Counted from the stretch's first letter, positions 15,899 through 24,459 are shown. The stretch is DNA of 38,656 nucleotides from Burkholderiales bacterium (GCA_017307915.1 JAFKGG010000385.1:1-38656), one strand, 5' to 3'. Notes: a model not told the origin generated them from the sequence alone. Translations and numbers: made by a program.

Positions 15899-17617
15899 TT
15901 ACGCTTGGGAAGGCGCTGCGGCAAGCAGCCGTTCGATCACGGCGGCCACGCGCGAGGCGCTGCCGGCCTGCCAGCGCGTGCAGACGTGCTGATCGGGCCG
16001 CACGACGTAAACCGCGCCGTCGCGCGCGCCCCACAAGGCCTGCACGTGGGCCTGTGGATCGTGCAGCACGAGATCAGCGCCGGCCGGCTGCGCGGCATCG
16101 CTGCGCACCGCCACCAGCTTCAGCCGCAACCCGCGCCGACGCAGCGCCAGCACGTCTTCGTGCGCTGCGCGCCACAGCGCCTCGTCGTGGCCGAACACGA
16201 ACACCTGGAACATCGGCTCGAACGCATCGAGCAGCCAGCCCTTGCCGGCATCGGCCGGATCGAGCCGCGCGTTGCGCGCCGGCGCGCCGGGGCGCGGCCC
16301 GCGCTCGAAGTTCGCCTCGGTGGCATCGACGAAGCTCAGCGGGCTATCGGCATAGTCGATCGGATGCGAAGTGCGCCAGTGCAGCAGGCCTCGCGGAAAC
16401 TCGTGATCCAGCGACAGCGACAGCACCGCCTGCTGCATGATGCGAAAGCCGCGCGTGGGCGGCGCCATCATCCGCGTGCTGCGGCCGGCATCGACGCAGA
16501 TGTGGCGCGCATCGGCAACGCGTTCGTCGCTATAGGAATCGAGCAGCGACTGCGCACCCCGGCCCTGCGCCACCGCAGTCAGCTTCCAGGCCAGATTGAT
16601 CGAATCCTGCACGCCCGTGTTCATGCCGCGCACGCCGAACACCGGCAGCAGGTGCGCCGCATCGCCGCAATACAGCACGCGGCCGTGACGGTAGCGCGCC
16701 AGCGTCAGCGCGTTGGGCTTGTACAGCGTCGTCCATTCGACCTGCCAAGGCTGCTGCACGCCGATGTAGTCGAGATGCGCCTGGATGTTGTCGTGAATGC
16801 GCTGCGGGTCGAGCGCCTGTTCATCGCTCATGCCCTCGGGCACCTGATAGTCGAGCCGCCACACGCCGGCGGGCGCCTTGTGCATCAGCACGCTCTGCCC
16901 GGGCAACCACGGCGGCTCGAAATAGCAGCGCCGGCCCGGCGGTTCGTCCAGGTCGATGTTGAAATCCGAAATCACGAAGCGCGTTTCATACGAACGCCCT
17001 TCGAAGCGCAGGTTCTGCAGGCGCCGCACCGTCGAGCGGGCGCCGTCGCAGGCCACCAGCCAATCAGCCTGCAATCGGTATTCGCCTTGCGGCGTGTCGA
17101 GCGTCAGCGTCACGCCATCATCGCCCACCGACATGTCCTGCAAGCGCGTCTGGAAGCGCAGATCGACGCCGACCTGGCGCGCCCGATCGACCAGCACCTT
17201 CTCCATCACGCACTGGCCCAGGTTGGTCATCGGCGCAAACTTGTCGTCTTCCGAAAACGGGATGTCCAGCTCGTGCACGACCCGGTTGCGATAGAAGCTG
17301 TGTCCCTTGTTCCAGACGATCGCCTGTTCGAGAAACTGCGGCGCCACGCCGCACTGCTCGACGATTTCCATCGAACGCCGCGTCAGCGCCAGCGCGCGGC
17401 TGCCGCCGCTGACCTGAGCCTCGGATTCGATCAGCACCGGCTTGACGCCGTGCGCCGCCAACTGGATCGCCAGCACCATACCGATCGGCCCAGCGCCGAT
17501 GATCACGACCGGATGGCGGCGCGGCGGTGCGGCATCCATGTCGGCCGGCCGTTCGAACGGATAGATCTCGTAACGGAAGTAGCTCGACGATTGCGGCTGC
17601 AGCTTCGGTTGATGCAT
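15899..17617 (-). CDS. FAD-dependent aromatic hydroxylase, MhpA/PHBH type
   Basis: A 572-residue single-component flavoprotein monooxygenase of the p-hydroxybenzoate hydroxylase superfamily, nearest in layout to 3-(3-hydroxyphenyl)propionate hydroxylase. The FAD-binding GxGxxG motif is GAGPIG at 41-46, the DG motif is VACDGARSTVR near 188-198 and the GD motif is YCGDAAHLLPVFGVRGMN near 316-333. The last 170 residues form a thioredoxin-like C-terminal domain as in MhpA and phenol hydroxylases. Such enzymes use NAD(P)H and O2 to put an ortho hydroxyl on a phenol. The start may be 26 codons later at MDAAPPRRHPVVII, closer to the usual family N-terminus. It heads an operon with DUF2783, a hydrolase and a Bug receptor. 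Substrate unassigned. Confidence 0.87.
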   Translation of the reverse strand: MHQPKLQPQSSSYFRYEIYPFERPADMDAAPPRRHPVVIIGAGPIGMVLAIQLAAHGVKPVLIESEAQVSGGSRALALTRRSMEIVEQCGVAPQFLEQAIVWNKGHSFYRNRVVHELDIPFSEDDKFAPMTNLGQCVMEKVLVDRARQVGVDLRFQTRLQDMSVGDDGVTLTLDTPQGEYRLQADWLVACDGARSTVRRLQNLRFEGRSYETRFVISDFNIDLDEPPGRRCYFEPPWLPGQSVLMHKAPAGVWRLDYQVPEGMSDEQALDPQRIHDNIQAHLDYIGVQQPWQVEWTTLYKPNALTLARYRHGRVLYCGDAAHLLPVFGVRGMNTGVQDSINLAWKLTAVAQGRGAQSLLDSYSDERVADARHICVDAGRSTRMMAPPTRGFRIMQQAVLSLSLDHEFPRGLLHWRTSHPIDYADSPLSFVDATEANFERGPRPGAPARNARLDPADAGKGWLLDAFEPMFQVFVFGHDEALWRAAHEDVLALRRRGLRLKLVAVRSDAAQPAGADLVLHDPQAHVQALWGARDGAVYVVRPDQHVCTRWQAGSASRVAAVIERLLAAAPSQA

Positions 17618-17664
17618 GGCGATTATCTGGCGGTGGGTAGGTCGCTGATACGTCCGGCATTCGG

Positions 17665-17682
17665 GGGCGCCATCCGGCGCCC
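17665..17682. other. Stem-loop upstream of the FAD hydroxylase gene
   Basis: GGGCGCC (17665-17671) and GGCGCCC (17676-17682) form a perfect 7-base stem with a 4-base loop, about 48 bases before the hydroxylase start on the minus strand and after the VOC gene. No U-tract follows. It could be a weak terminator between the two genes or a 5'-UTR structure; the 17618-17793 gap also repeats TCAGGCCGGC twice. Confidence 0.4.
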
Positions 17683-17793
17683 TGCCGCGCGGCGGGCCGG
17701 CACATCAGGCCGGCGCTTCAGGCCGGCTGTTGCATCGACCAACCGGCGGCCGAGCCCGCGGCCGCACTAGCCGGACGGCCTAGGCTCGGCGGA

Positions 17794-18306
17794 TCAGGCT
17801 GCCGCCTTCTCCTTGGTCCAGGCGTCGAGCTGGACACGCGCACGCTTCATATCAGATTCAGATACTTTTCCGTCAGTCATATCGACGGTCAGTTCCAGGC
17901 GCAGGCCGTTCGGGTCGAAGAAATAGATCGAACGCAGGAAGCCGTGGTCGGTGACGCCGATCACGTCGATACCGGCGGCTTCGAGCCGCGCCTTGGCGCT
18001 ATCGAGCTTTTCCAGCGAACCGACCTTCAGCGCCAGATGGTTGACCCAGGCCGGCGTATTCGGCGACGGCAGTGCCGCCTGATCATCGCCCAGGTCGAAG
18101 AACGCGATCGACGAGCCGTCTTCCAGTGCAAAGAACAGATGCACGTAGGGACAGTATTCGCCGGTGCTGGGCACGTTGTCGGCGCGAATGATGTGGACCA
18201 GCGGCAGCCCCAGCAGGTCTTCGTAGAAGGCACGCGTCTGCTCGGCGTCTTTGCAGCGCCAGGCGAAATGGTGCAAGCGCAGGACGGGTTCGAAACGACT
18301 CGACAT
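17794..18306 (-). CDS. VOC-superfamily (glyoxalase/dioxygenase) protein
   Basis: A 170-residue single-chain protein with two beta-alpha-beta-beta-beta modules of the vicinal-oxygen-chelate fold. Likely metal ligands are H12 or H13 (LRLHHFAWR), H90 (WVNHLALKV) and E138 (NGLRLELTV), spaced as in small extradiol-like and glyoxalase-like members. FDPNGLRLEL is the family's closing motif. ATG at 18306 follows GGAGGAGCGC with good spacing. It lies between the FAD hydroxylase operon and a divergent IclR regulator, so it may be a ring-cleavage or isomerase step for the hydroxylated product. The reaction cannot be fixed from sequence; VOC proteins also include epimerases and resistance proteins. Confidence 0.8.
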   Translation of the reverse strand: MSSRFEPVLRLHHFAWRCKDAEQTRAFYEDLLGLPLVHIIRADNVPSTGEYCPYVHLFFALEDGSSIAFFDLGDDQAALPSPNTPAWVNHLALKVGSLEKLDSAKARLEAAGIDVIGVTDHGFLRSIYFFDPNGLRLELTVDMTDGKVSESDMKRARVQLDAWTKEKAAA

Positions 18307-18365
18307 GAACAGCGCTCCTCCATGAAATTGCGCGCATTCTGGCCCATCGATTCAATAGTGTCAAT

Positions 18366-18382
18366 ATTAGATACTTTCTAAT
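18366..18382. promoter_or_regulatory. Inverted repeat between the VOC gene and divergent IclR regulator
   Basis: ATTAGA-TACTT-TCTAAT is a perfect interrupted palindrome with 6-base arms in an AT-rich stretch, 26 bases before the IclR gene start and 59 bases before the divergent VOC gene. IclR proteins bind short palindromes in such positions, so autoregulation and control of the VOC/hydroxylase operon are likely. Confidence 0.55.
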
Positions 18383-18408
18383 GCTGCCAGCCTGCTATAA
18401 ATCGCCCC

Positions 18409-19191
18409 ATGAACAAGTTCGCGCGCATGATCGACGTGCTCGATCTCTTCTCGGAAAGCGATACCTTGCTGAGCGCCGAAGAGATCGCCGCCCGTTTGCA
18501 GATATCCAGGCCGACCGCATTTCGCTACGTGCGCGAGCTGTGCCGCGTCGGTTTCCTGGCCAATTACTCGGGCCACTATTCGCTGGGCGCGCGCATCATC
18601 ACGCTCGATTACCGCATCCGCGAATCCGATCCCTTATTGAAGGCATCGACGGAGGTGATGCGCCGGCTGGCCGCCGAAACGGCGTGCAGCGCGATCCTGT
18701 GCCGCATCTACAACGACGAAGTCATCAACATGCACCACGAAGCCGGCGGCTATGCCCTCTCCGGCGTCGGCTTCGGGCGCGGCCGGCCTATGCCCTTGTT
18801 CAGGGGCTCGGTGTCGAAGGTGATGCTGGCCTTCATGCCGGCGGCGCGGCTACGCAAGGTCTATGAGCGGCATCGCGACAATCCCGACCTGCTGGCGATC
18901 GCGGCCGACTGGCCGAGCTTCAAGGCCTATTTCTCACGGATCAGGCAAGTGGGTCATTACCTGTCGTGCGAAGAGCTGGACGCCGGCACCTGCGGTCTGG
19001 CGGCGCCGATCGACGTGCCGGGCGTGGGCACGATCGCGGCGATCTCGCTGGTGTTCTCGGCCCAGCGGCAAGCGCTGATCAACATCGACGGGCTGGCGGC
19101 GCTGCTCAAGCCGCGCACCGTCGAGATCGCCAACCGGCTCGCCGAGCTGACCGGGGCGGCGCCGGCGGACGAAACGCCGGATCGCCAATAG
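18409..19191 (+). CDS. IclR-family transcriptional regulator 1
   Basis: A 260-residue IclR-type regulator. The N-terminal winged helix-turn-helix includes LLSAEEIAARLQISRPTAFRYVREL near 20-44, and the C-terminal GAF-like effector domain includes GFGRGRPMPLFRGSVSKVMLAF and LAAPIDVPG. Family members bind small aromatic or carboxylic effectors and regulate adjacent catabolic genes. It is divergent from the VOC/FAD-hydroxylase operon with a palindrome between them. Its 3' end faces the acyl-CoA dehydrogenase operon, 48 bases away, with a small inverted repeat (AGTGC-GGC-GCACT at 19190-19202) over its stop codon. Confidence 0.9.
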   Translation: MNKFARMIDVLDLFSESDTLLSAEEIAARLQISRPTAFRYVRELCRVGFLANYSGHYSLGARIITLDYRIRESDPLLKASTEVMRRLAAETACSAILCRIYNDEVINMHHEAGGYALSGVGFGRGRPMPLFRGSVSKVMLAFMPAARLRKVYERHRDNPDLLAIAADWPSFKAYFSRIRQVGHYLSCEELDAGTCGLAAPIDVPGVGTIAAISLVFSAQRQALINIDGLAALLKPRTVEIANRLAELTGAAPADETPDRQ

Positions 19192-19239
19192 TGCGGCGCA
19201 CTTCCCCAGTACGCCGCCCAGCAAGTACGCCGCTGCGCT

Positions 19240-20226
19240 TCAACCCAGTCGCACAAACTCCGCCAACGAGCCATTCTGCGCGAAGAACGCATCGCCCACG
19301 ATGCGCTGCCAGTACAGCTCCGAGCCGTGCGCGATGCGCCACTCGTGCAGCCGCCGCGTGAAGAGCTGCAAGTCGTATTCGTCGGTGATGCCGATCGCCC
19401 CGTGCACCGCATGCGCGCTCGCCGCCACCTGCGTCGCGGCCTCGCTGGTGCGCGCCTTGGCGATGGCGGCAGTCAGCAGCGTTGGCGCATGTGCAATGTC
19501 GCCTCGCTCACCGTCACCGGCAAACGCCACTTCAGCCGCCACGCTGGCCGCCACCACCTGTTCGGCCATCACGGCAAGCTGATGCTGCACGGCCTGGAAC
19601 TTGCCGATCGGCCGGCCGAACTGCTCGCGATCATTGCAATAGGTCAACGACATCTGCAGCACGCGCGACATCGCGCCGGCAAGCAAAGCTGCGTGCACGG
19701 CTGCCCCATAGGCCTGCAGCACCGAGCCATCGCCCGGCACCTCGACGGCAGCGCCGGCATCGGACCAATCCAGACTTGCCGTCAGCGAGCCATGCACGCC
19801 GGTCGGCCGGCGCTGCGCCCGCTCGGCCGGCAGCAGCCAGAGCCGCCGGCCCTCGGCAGCCAGCACGCGATCGGCCACCAGGCCCATCGGCACCAGCGGG
19901 CATTGCAGCGCACCGCCGGCGCCGCGCAACAGCGCCGGCGCGATCGTTACCCGGCCCTGCGCGGCCGGGCCGATCAGCGCACGTGCGACGATGGTCTGCG
20001 CCATCGGCAGCGGCACGGCATGCGCGCCGAACGCGCAGAGGATGGGAAACAGTTCCGCCAGCGGCAGACCGGCGCCGCCCGCCTCCTCGCTCACCAGCAG
20101 GTCGAGAAAGCCTGACGCCTCGATCTCGGCCCACAAGGGCGCCGCATCGCCGCCCTGCTCGATGGCGCGCACCACGGCCGGTGTGCACCGTTCCTGCAAC
20201 AACTTCTGGATTGCCTGCTCGATCAT
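19240..20226 (-). CDS. Acyl-CoA dehydrogenase family protein, short subunit
   Basis: A 328-residue acyl-CoA dehydrogenase-fold protein, shorter than the usual 380-400. The C-terminal FAD-binding segment is intact (REQFGRPIGKFQAVQHQLA near 202-220, with the FAD-contacting Arg and Gln), and HAVHGAIGITDEYDLQL matches the family's late FAD/CoA motif. The N-terminal half is compressed and lacks the xSEPxAGSD flavin loop present in its neighbour. It begins 11 bases after the longer acyl-CoA dehydrogenase gene. Tandem long and short genes of this type often make heteromeric enzymes, as described for actinobacterial FadE pairs acting on short side chains of polycyclic substrates. A heteromer that dehydrogenates a short or aromatic acyl-CoA is the preferred inference. 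Confidence 0.85.
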   Translation of the reverse strand: MIEQAIQKLLQERCTPAVVRAIEQGGDAAPLWAEIEASGFLDLLVSEEAGGAGLPLAELFPILCAFGAHAVPLPMAQTIVARALIGPAAQGRVTIAPALLRGAGGALQCPLVPMGLVADRVLAAEGRRLWLLPAERAQRRPTGVHGSLTASLDWSDAGAAVEVPGDGSVLQAYGAAVHAALLAGAMSRVLQMSLTYCNDREQFGRPIGKFQAVQHQLAVMAEQVVAASVAAEVAFAGDGERGDIAHAPTLLTAAIAKARTSEAATQVAASAHAVHGAIGITDEYDLQLFTRRLHEWRIAHGSELYWQRIVGDAFFAQNGSLAEFVRLG

Positions 20227-20237
20227 GGTGGTCGTCC

Positions 20238-21401
20238 TCAGCGCAAGCCCAGGCCGCGCGCGATCATGCCGCGCAGAATCTCGCGCGTGCCGCCGCGCAG
20301 CGAGAACGCCGGCGCGACGTGCGCCACGTAGCTGGCCGTGCGCAGCAGTGTTTCGTCGGGCAGCGCCGCCAGCGGCGCGCGGCCCAGCTCGCCTTCGATC
20401 ACGCCGGCGATTTCCTGCTCCATGCCGGTGCCCAGATCCTTGACCAGCGCAGCTTCGACCAGCGGGCTTTCGCCGTTGACCAAGCGGGCCGTCACCGCGA
20501 TCGACATGCGCCGCAAGGTGGCCAGATGCGTGGCCAGCCGGCCGATCGTCGCCACCTGATCGGCCTCGGGCCCGGCGCGCCGCAACGCATCGATCCAGTG
20601 CTCGAGCAGCACGATGCTCGAATAGATGCGCTCGGGCCCGCTGCGCTCGAAAGCCAGCTCGGCGTTGACTTGCAGCCAGCCGTCGCCCTCGTTGCCGACC
20701 AAGGTGTCGTCAGCCAGCAGCACGTCGTCGAAAGCCACTTCGTTGAAATGCGCCTCGCCGTTCAGGTCGTGGATCGGCCGCACCGTCACGCCGGGCAGCG
20801 ACAGGTCGACGATGAACTGCGACAGTCCGCGCTGCCGGTCTTCAGGGCCGCCCGAGGTGCGCACCAGCGCGATCATGTACTGGCAGTGATGCGCGTAGGT
20901 GGTCCAGATCTTGCGCCCGTTCAGGCGCCAACCGCCGTCGCAGCGCACGGCTCGCGTGCGCACGCTGGCCAGGTCGGAACCGGCATTCGGCTCGCTCATG
21001 CCGATGCAGAAGAATGCTTCGCCGGCGCAGATGCGCGGCAGATAGAACGCCCGCTGCGCCGGACTGCCGAACTTCAGGATCAGCGGTCCGCTCTGCCGGT
21101 CGGCGATCCAGTGCGCCGCCACCGGCGCGCCGCGCGTGAGCAGTTCCTCGACCAGCACGAAGCGGCAGAAGGCATCGAGCCGCGCGCCGCCATACTCGGC
21201 GGGCAGCGTGACGCCGACCCAGCCGCGCTGCGCCAGGGCGCGGCTGAACGCTGCATCGAAGCCCATCCACGAACGCGCACGCACGTGCCAGGGCGCCGGC
21301 GGCTGATGTTCGTCGAGGAAGGCGCGCACCTCGGCGCGAAAGGCCTGCGCGTGCTCGGGCAGGCGGGCTTGGCGAAAACGTGAGGCAAGGTCGCTGTTCA
21401 T
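20238..21401 (-). CDS. Acyl-CoA dehydrogenase, long subunit
   Basis: A 387-residue acyl-CoA dehydrogenase of standard length. The flavin-contact signature CIGMSEPNAGSDLASV lies near 133-148, WRLNGRKIWTTYAHHC near 158-173, and the C-terminal CoA/FAD motif is RGGTREILRGMIARGLGL. These enzymes introduce an alpha-beta double bond into acyl-CoA and pass electrons to ETF. ATG at 21401 is taken from homology; a longer open frame upstream crosses the promoter region and is rejected. It heads a two-gene operon with the short subunit and has a LysR-type box upstream. Together with the acyl-CoA synthetase and thiolase elsewhere in the window it could shorten the side chain of an aryl or terpenoid acid. 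Confidence 0.87.
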   Translation of the reverse strand: MNSDLASRFRQARLPEHAQAFRAEVRAFLDEHQPPAPWHVRARSWMGFDAAFSRALAQRGWVGVTLPAEYGGARLDAFCRFVLVEELLTRGAPVAAHWIADRQSGPLILKFGSPAQRAFYLPRICAGEAFFCIGMSEPNAGSDLASVRTRAVRCDGGWRLNGRKIWTTYAHHCQYMIALVRTSGGPEDRQRGLSQFIVDLSLPGVTVRPIHDLNGEAHFNEVAFDDVLLADDTLVGNEGDGWLQVNAELAFERSGPERIYSSIVLLEHWIDALRRAGPEADQVATIGRLATHLATLRRMSIAVTARLVNGESPLVEAALVKDLGTGMEQEIAGVIEGELGRAPLAALPDETLLRTASYVAHVAPAFSLRGGTREILRGMIARGLGLR

Positions 21402-21504
21402 CGGCCTGGATGTTGCCGGTGGCGCAAGCCGCCGGGCAGCGTTCGAAAGCCAATCAGCATACGATCGATGGCTCTTCAGGTCCAATATCGATGTCCACGC
21501 TCCC

Positions 21505-21521
21505 GATACAATGTATGTATC
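21505..21521. promoter_or_regulatory. LysR-type operator between acyl-CoA dehydrogenases and regulator
   Basis: GATACA-ATGTA-TGTATC is a perfect palindrome with 6-base arms and contains the classical LysR-family core ATAC-N7-GTAT. On the minus strand a weak promoter (TTGGAC at 21485-21480, TATGCT at 21461-21456, 18-base spacing) follows, placing the box centre near -65, the usual recognition position of these activators. Confidence 0.7.
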
Positions 21522-21576
21522 ACCGATCGGGTCGCTGCCGGCCAGCGCCGCGCCCACCCCGCCGCCCGCCATACCG

Positions 21577-22467
21577 ATGGACCTGAAACGCATTCGCCAC
21601 TTCGTCGTACTGGCCGAGACGCTGAGCTTCCGCAAAGCGGCCGAGCGGCTGCACATGACGCAGCCGCCGCTGTCGGTGTCGATCCGCAAGCTCGAAGAAG
21701 CGCTCGGCGTGCGCCTGTTCGAGCGCACGCCCACCGGCGTCTTGCTGACTCCCAGCGGCCACGCCGCTCTGGCCGAAGCCAGGCGCCTGCTGTTTCACGG
21801 TACGCAGTTCGAGACCGCTGCGCAGCGCGCCTTCGACGGCACCGGCGGCGTGCTGCGGATCGGTTTCGTCGGCTCGACCATCCACGGCCTGCTGCAGCGG
21901 CTGCTCACCCGCTACCGGGCCGAGCAGCCCGGCGTCGAGCTGGTGCTGCGCGAAGCCACTTCGACCCGCATCATCGAGCAGATCGAAAACGAAACGCTCG
22001 ACATCGGCCTGGTGCGCACGCCGCTGCTGCACGGCTCGCTGATCGAGCTATTGCCGCTGGAGACCGACCAATTCGTCGCCGCATTGCCGCTGGGCCACCG
22101 GCTGGCCAAGCGCAGGAAACTGGCGCTGGCCGATCTGGCCGACGAAGCCTTCGTCATGTATTCGCCGGCCGAGGGCGCCGGCCTGCACAGTGCGGCCATG
22201 CTCGCCTGTCAGCAGCGCGGCTTCCTGCCGCGCACCACGCAGCAGGCCGCGCAGATCCAGACCGTGCTGGCGCTGGTCGAAAGCGGGTTGGGCGTGGCGC
22301 TGGTGCCGTCGGTGATGCAGAGCTTCGTGCGCCCCGGCTTCGTCTATCGGCGCCTGACCGACATGCCGCCATCGGCCGCCATCGGCCTGGCGCTGGCTTG
22401 GCGGCCCGAGATTGAAAACGCGGCGGCCGAGCGCTTTCGGGCGATGGCGCAACGCGAGTTCGTATGA
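21577..22467 (+). CDS. LysR-family regulator, CbnR/CatR-like
   Basis: A 296-residue LysR-type regulator that opens with MDLKRIRHFVVLAETLSFRKAAERL and continues MTQPPLSVSIRKLEEALGVRLFERT, characteristic of the CatR/CbnR/BenM subgroup linked to aromatic catabolism. The effector domain begins near residue 92 (LRIGFVGSTIHGLL). The ATG at 21577 is chosen because the helix-turn-helix starts directly after it; an in-frame ATG at 21511 would overlap the operator palindrome and is rejected. It diverges from the acyl-CoA dehydrogenase pair and ends two bases from the end of the convergent hydrolase gene. Confidence 0.9.
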   Translation: MDLKRIRHFVVLAETLSFRKAAERLHMTQPPLSVSIRKLEEALGVRLFERTPTGVLLTPSGHAALAEARRLLFHGTQFETAAQRAFDGTGGVLRIGFVGSTIHGLLQRLLTRYRAEQPGVELVLREATSTRIIEQIENETLDIGLVRTPLLHGSLIELLPLETDQFVAALPLGHRLAKRRKLALADLADEAFVMYSPAEGAGLHSAAMLACQQRGFLPRTTQQAAQIQTVLALVESGLGVALVPSVMQSFVRPGFVYRRLTDMPPSAAIGLALAWRPEIENAAAERFRAMAQREFV

Positions 22468-22469
22468 GG

Positions 22470-23375
22470 TCAGCCCGCCACCGGCGCTGCCTGCGCGACC
22501 GGCAAGCCGCGCAGGAAGTTCAGGTGAATCTCATTGAACACCGGCGCATCCTCGAACTGCGGCCAATGGCCGCAGCCCTGCATCACGGTGAACAGCGCCC
22601 CCGGAATCATCGACGCGATGCGCCGGCCTTCCGAGACATCGGCGGTGGGATCGTGCGAAGTCCACAGCACCAGCGTCGGCGCCTGGATGGCGGCATAGTC
22701 GCGCGCCGTCATCAGATTGCGCTGCCGGATCTCCATGTCCTGCAGCACCATGCTGTTGGCCATCGCCTGCTGCATGCCGGGCTGGCTGTAGATGGCCTGG
22801 CGCGTGGCGATCAGGTCATCGTGCGCCTTCGACTTGTCGGCCATCAGCCACTCGACGCGCGCCTTGATGAAAGCCCACGACGGATCGGTGGCCGCCTGCA
22901 TCGACAGCGACTTGATCCGCGCCATCACCTGCGGGTCGGCCTGCGAGCCGCCCGCCGTGTTCAGCACCAGCCGGGTCACGCGCTGCGCATGATCGGCGGC
23001 CAGCCGCGATGCCACCCAGCCGCCGAGCGATTCGCCGCTGAGGCTGGCGCGTTGCATGCCGGCAGCATCCATGAAGCCGAGCAGGTGGCGCACGTAGTCG
23101 GCGATCTCCAGCGGCCGATCGGGCTTGTCGCTCCAACCATGGCCGATCATGTCGATCGACCAGGTGTCGAAGTGCTCGGCATGTGCCTTCAGGTTGCGCA
23201 CATAGGCCTCGGCGTGACCGCCTACGCCATGCAGGAAGATCAGCGGCGGCTTGCTGCCGTCGCCGGCATGCAGATAGCGCGTGCGCACGCCGCCGGCATC
23301 GAGCCAGCCTTGAGAGAACGAAGTGCCGCGTAGATCGGCCCAGATGCTTTGGTGCATGGCTGCGTGCCCGTTCAT
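22470..23375 (-). CDS. Alpha/beta hydrolase, meta-cleavage product hydrolase-like
   Basis: A 301-residue alpha/beta hydrolase resembling the MhpC/BphD/HsaD group, which splits the C-C bond of 2-hydroxy-6-oxo-dienoates formed by extradiol ring cleavage. The oxyanion segment is LIFLHGVGGHAEAY, the nucleophile elbow LSGESLGG (S116), the acid D242 in VLWTSHDPTAD, and the histidine H270 in QGCGHWPQFEDAPVFNEI, a C-terminal pattern common in this group. The ATG at 23375 overlaps the stop of the Bug gene as ATGA, so the genes are translationally coupled; an ATG six codons in is an alternative. An extradiol dioxygenase and a flavin hydroxylase are encoded upstream on the same strand, which supports a meta-pathway role. 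Confidence 0.83.
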   Translation of the reverse strand: MNGHAAMHQSIWADLRGTSFSQGWLDAGGVRTRYLHAGDGSKPPLIFLHGVGGHAEAYVRNLKAHAEHFDTWSIDMIGHGWSDKPDRPLEIADYVRHLLGFMDAAGMQRASLSGESLGGWVASRLAADHAQRVTRLVLNTAGGSQADPQVMARIKSLSMQAATDPSWAFIKARVEWLMADKSKAHDDLIATRQAIYSQPGMQQAMANSMVLQDMEIRQRNLMTARDYAAIQAPTLVLWTSHDPTADVSEGRRIASMIPGALFTVMQGCGHWPQFEDAPVFNEIHLNFLRGLPVAQAAPVAG

Positions 23376-24343
23376 TCCAGTTTCAGGTTCAGGGCTTTCA
23401 CGAAGCGCGCCCATTTGTCGTTTTCGGCGGCCACGAAAGCGGCGAATTGCTCGGGCGTGTTCAGCATCACGCCCAGGCCTTGAGATTCGAGGGTGGCCCG
23501 GTTGGCGTTGAAACCCTTGGCGCATTCGCGATAGACCGTCTGCGCGATCGACATCGGCAGCTTGGCGGGCCCGAAGATGCCCTGCCAGTTCGACATCTCG
23601 AAGCCCTTGACGGTTTCGCCGACCGTCGGCACGTCGGGCAGCACCGACGCACGCGTCGACTCGACCATGCCCAGGATGCGCAGCCGGCCGCTGCGGTGAT
23701 ACGGCAAGGCCACCGACAGCGACAGGAAGCCCACCGGGCATTGCCCGCCGACCACATCGGTCACCGCCGGCGAGGCGCCCTTGTAGGGCACGGAGATCAT
23801 GTCGATATCGGCCATCTGGCACAGCAGCGCGCCGGCCAGGTGATGCGGCGTCGCCAGGCCCGACGTCGCGTAGCCGAGCTTGCCCGGATTGCGCTTGGCA
23901 TAGGCGACGAACTCGGCCACCGTGTTGGCCGGCACCGACGGATGCACCGACAAGGTCATCAGCGGCGCCACGACCGAGCAGATCGGCGTGAAATCCTTGA
24001 TCGGATCGAACGGCACCGACTTGTACACGTGCGAGTTGATCGCGTTGATGGCGATGTTGCCCACCAGCAGCGTATAGCCATCCGGCGCCGCCTTGGCGAC
24101 GGCGTCGGCACCGATGTTGCCGCTGGCGCCGGGACGGTTTTCGATCAGCGCAGGCTGGCCCAGACCCTGCGTGATGGCCTGCCCGGCCGTGCGGCCGATC
24201 ACGTCGGCTGGCCCGCCCGGCGGAAACGGCACGACCAGGCGCACGGGTTTGTTCGGATAGTCCTGCTGCGCCCAGGCGGGCAGGCAGCCCGCGGCCAGAT
24301 TGGCGCCGATGGCGGCCAGGGCGCCGCGTCGAGTGATCGTCAT
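23372..24343 (-). CDS. Bug/TctC family periplasmic solute receptor 4
   Basis: A 323-residue Bug receptor. The leader starts MTITRRGALAAIGANLAAG with a probable cleavage after AWA. The ligand-pocket segment reads YPNKPVRLVVPFPPGGPAD, then LIENRPGASGNIGAD, SVPYKGASPA and LPDVPTVGETV. ATG at 24343 follows GGAGAGGGGAC at good spacing. It overlaps the meta-cleavage hydrolase gene by four bases, a close coupling of receptor and catabolic enzyme. A palindrome-rich AT-rich region (24375-24399) lies upstream, so receptor and hydrolase may form their own transcript, separate from the HpaB operon upstream. Confidence 0.88.
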   Translation of the reverse strand: MTITRRGALAAIGANLAAGCLPAWAQQDYPNKPVRLVVPFPPGGPADVIGRTAGQAITQGLGQPALIENRPGASGNIGADAVAKAAPDGYTLLVGNIAINAINSHVYKSVPFDPIKDFTPICSVVAPLMTLSVHPSVPANTVAEFVAYAKRNPGKLGYATSGLATPHHLAGALLCQMADIDMISVPYKGASPAVTDVVGGQCPVGFLSLSVALPYHRSGRLRILGMVESTRASVLPDVPTVGETVKGFEMSNWQGIFGPAKLPMSIAQTVYRECAKGFNANRATLESQGLGVMLNTPEQFAAFVAAENDKWARFVKALNLKLE

Positions 24344-24374
24344 CGTTGTCCCCTCTCCAAGGTTGTGCGGCGAT

Positions 24375-24399
24375 TATTCCACATAAGGGAATATATTCC
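24375..24399. promoter_or_regulatory. Overlapping palindromes upstream of receptor 4
   Basis: TATTCC (24375-24380) and GGAATA (24388-24393) form an inverted repeat around 7 bases, and GGAATATATTCC (24388-24399) is a perfect 12-base palindrome. The two share a half-site. The TTCC/GGAA arms resemble IclR-type operators (inference), and an IclR gene lies at 27744. The 24344-24459 gap otherwise holds a plain AT-rich promoter-like stretch. Confidence 0.55.
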
Positions 24400-24459
24400 T
24401 TATTATGCAATTAAAACCGCGCGCCGCGAGCTGCCGGCGCACGGTGCCGATCGCCGTCG

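Noticed and set aside
15809-17770. 653-codon plus-strand open frame opposite the FAD hydroxylase
   Set aside because: His/Arg-rich shadow of the hydroxylase, whose FAD motifs are all intact on the minus strand.
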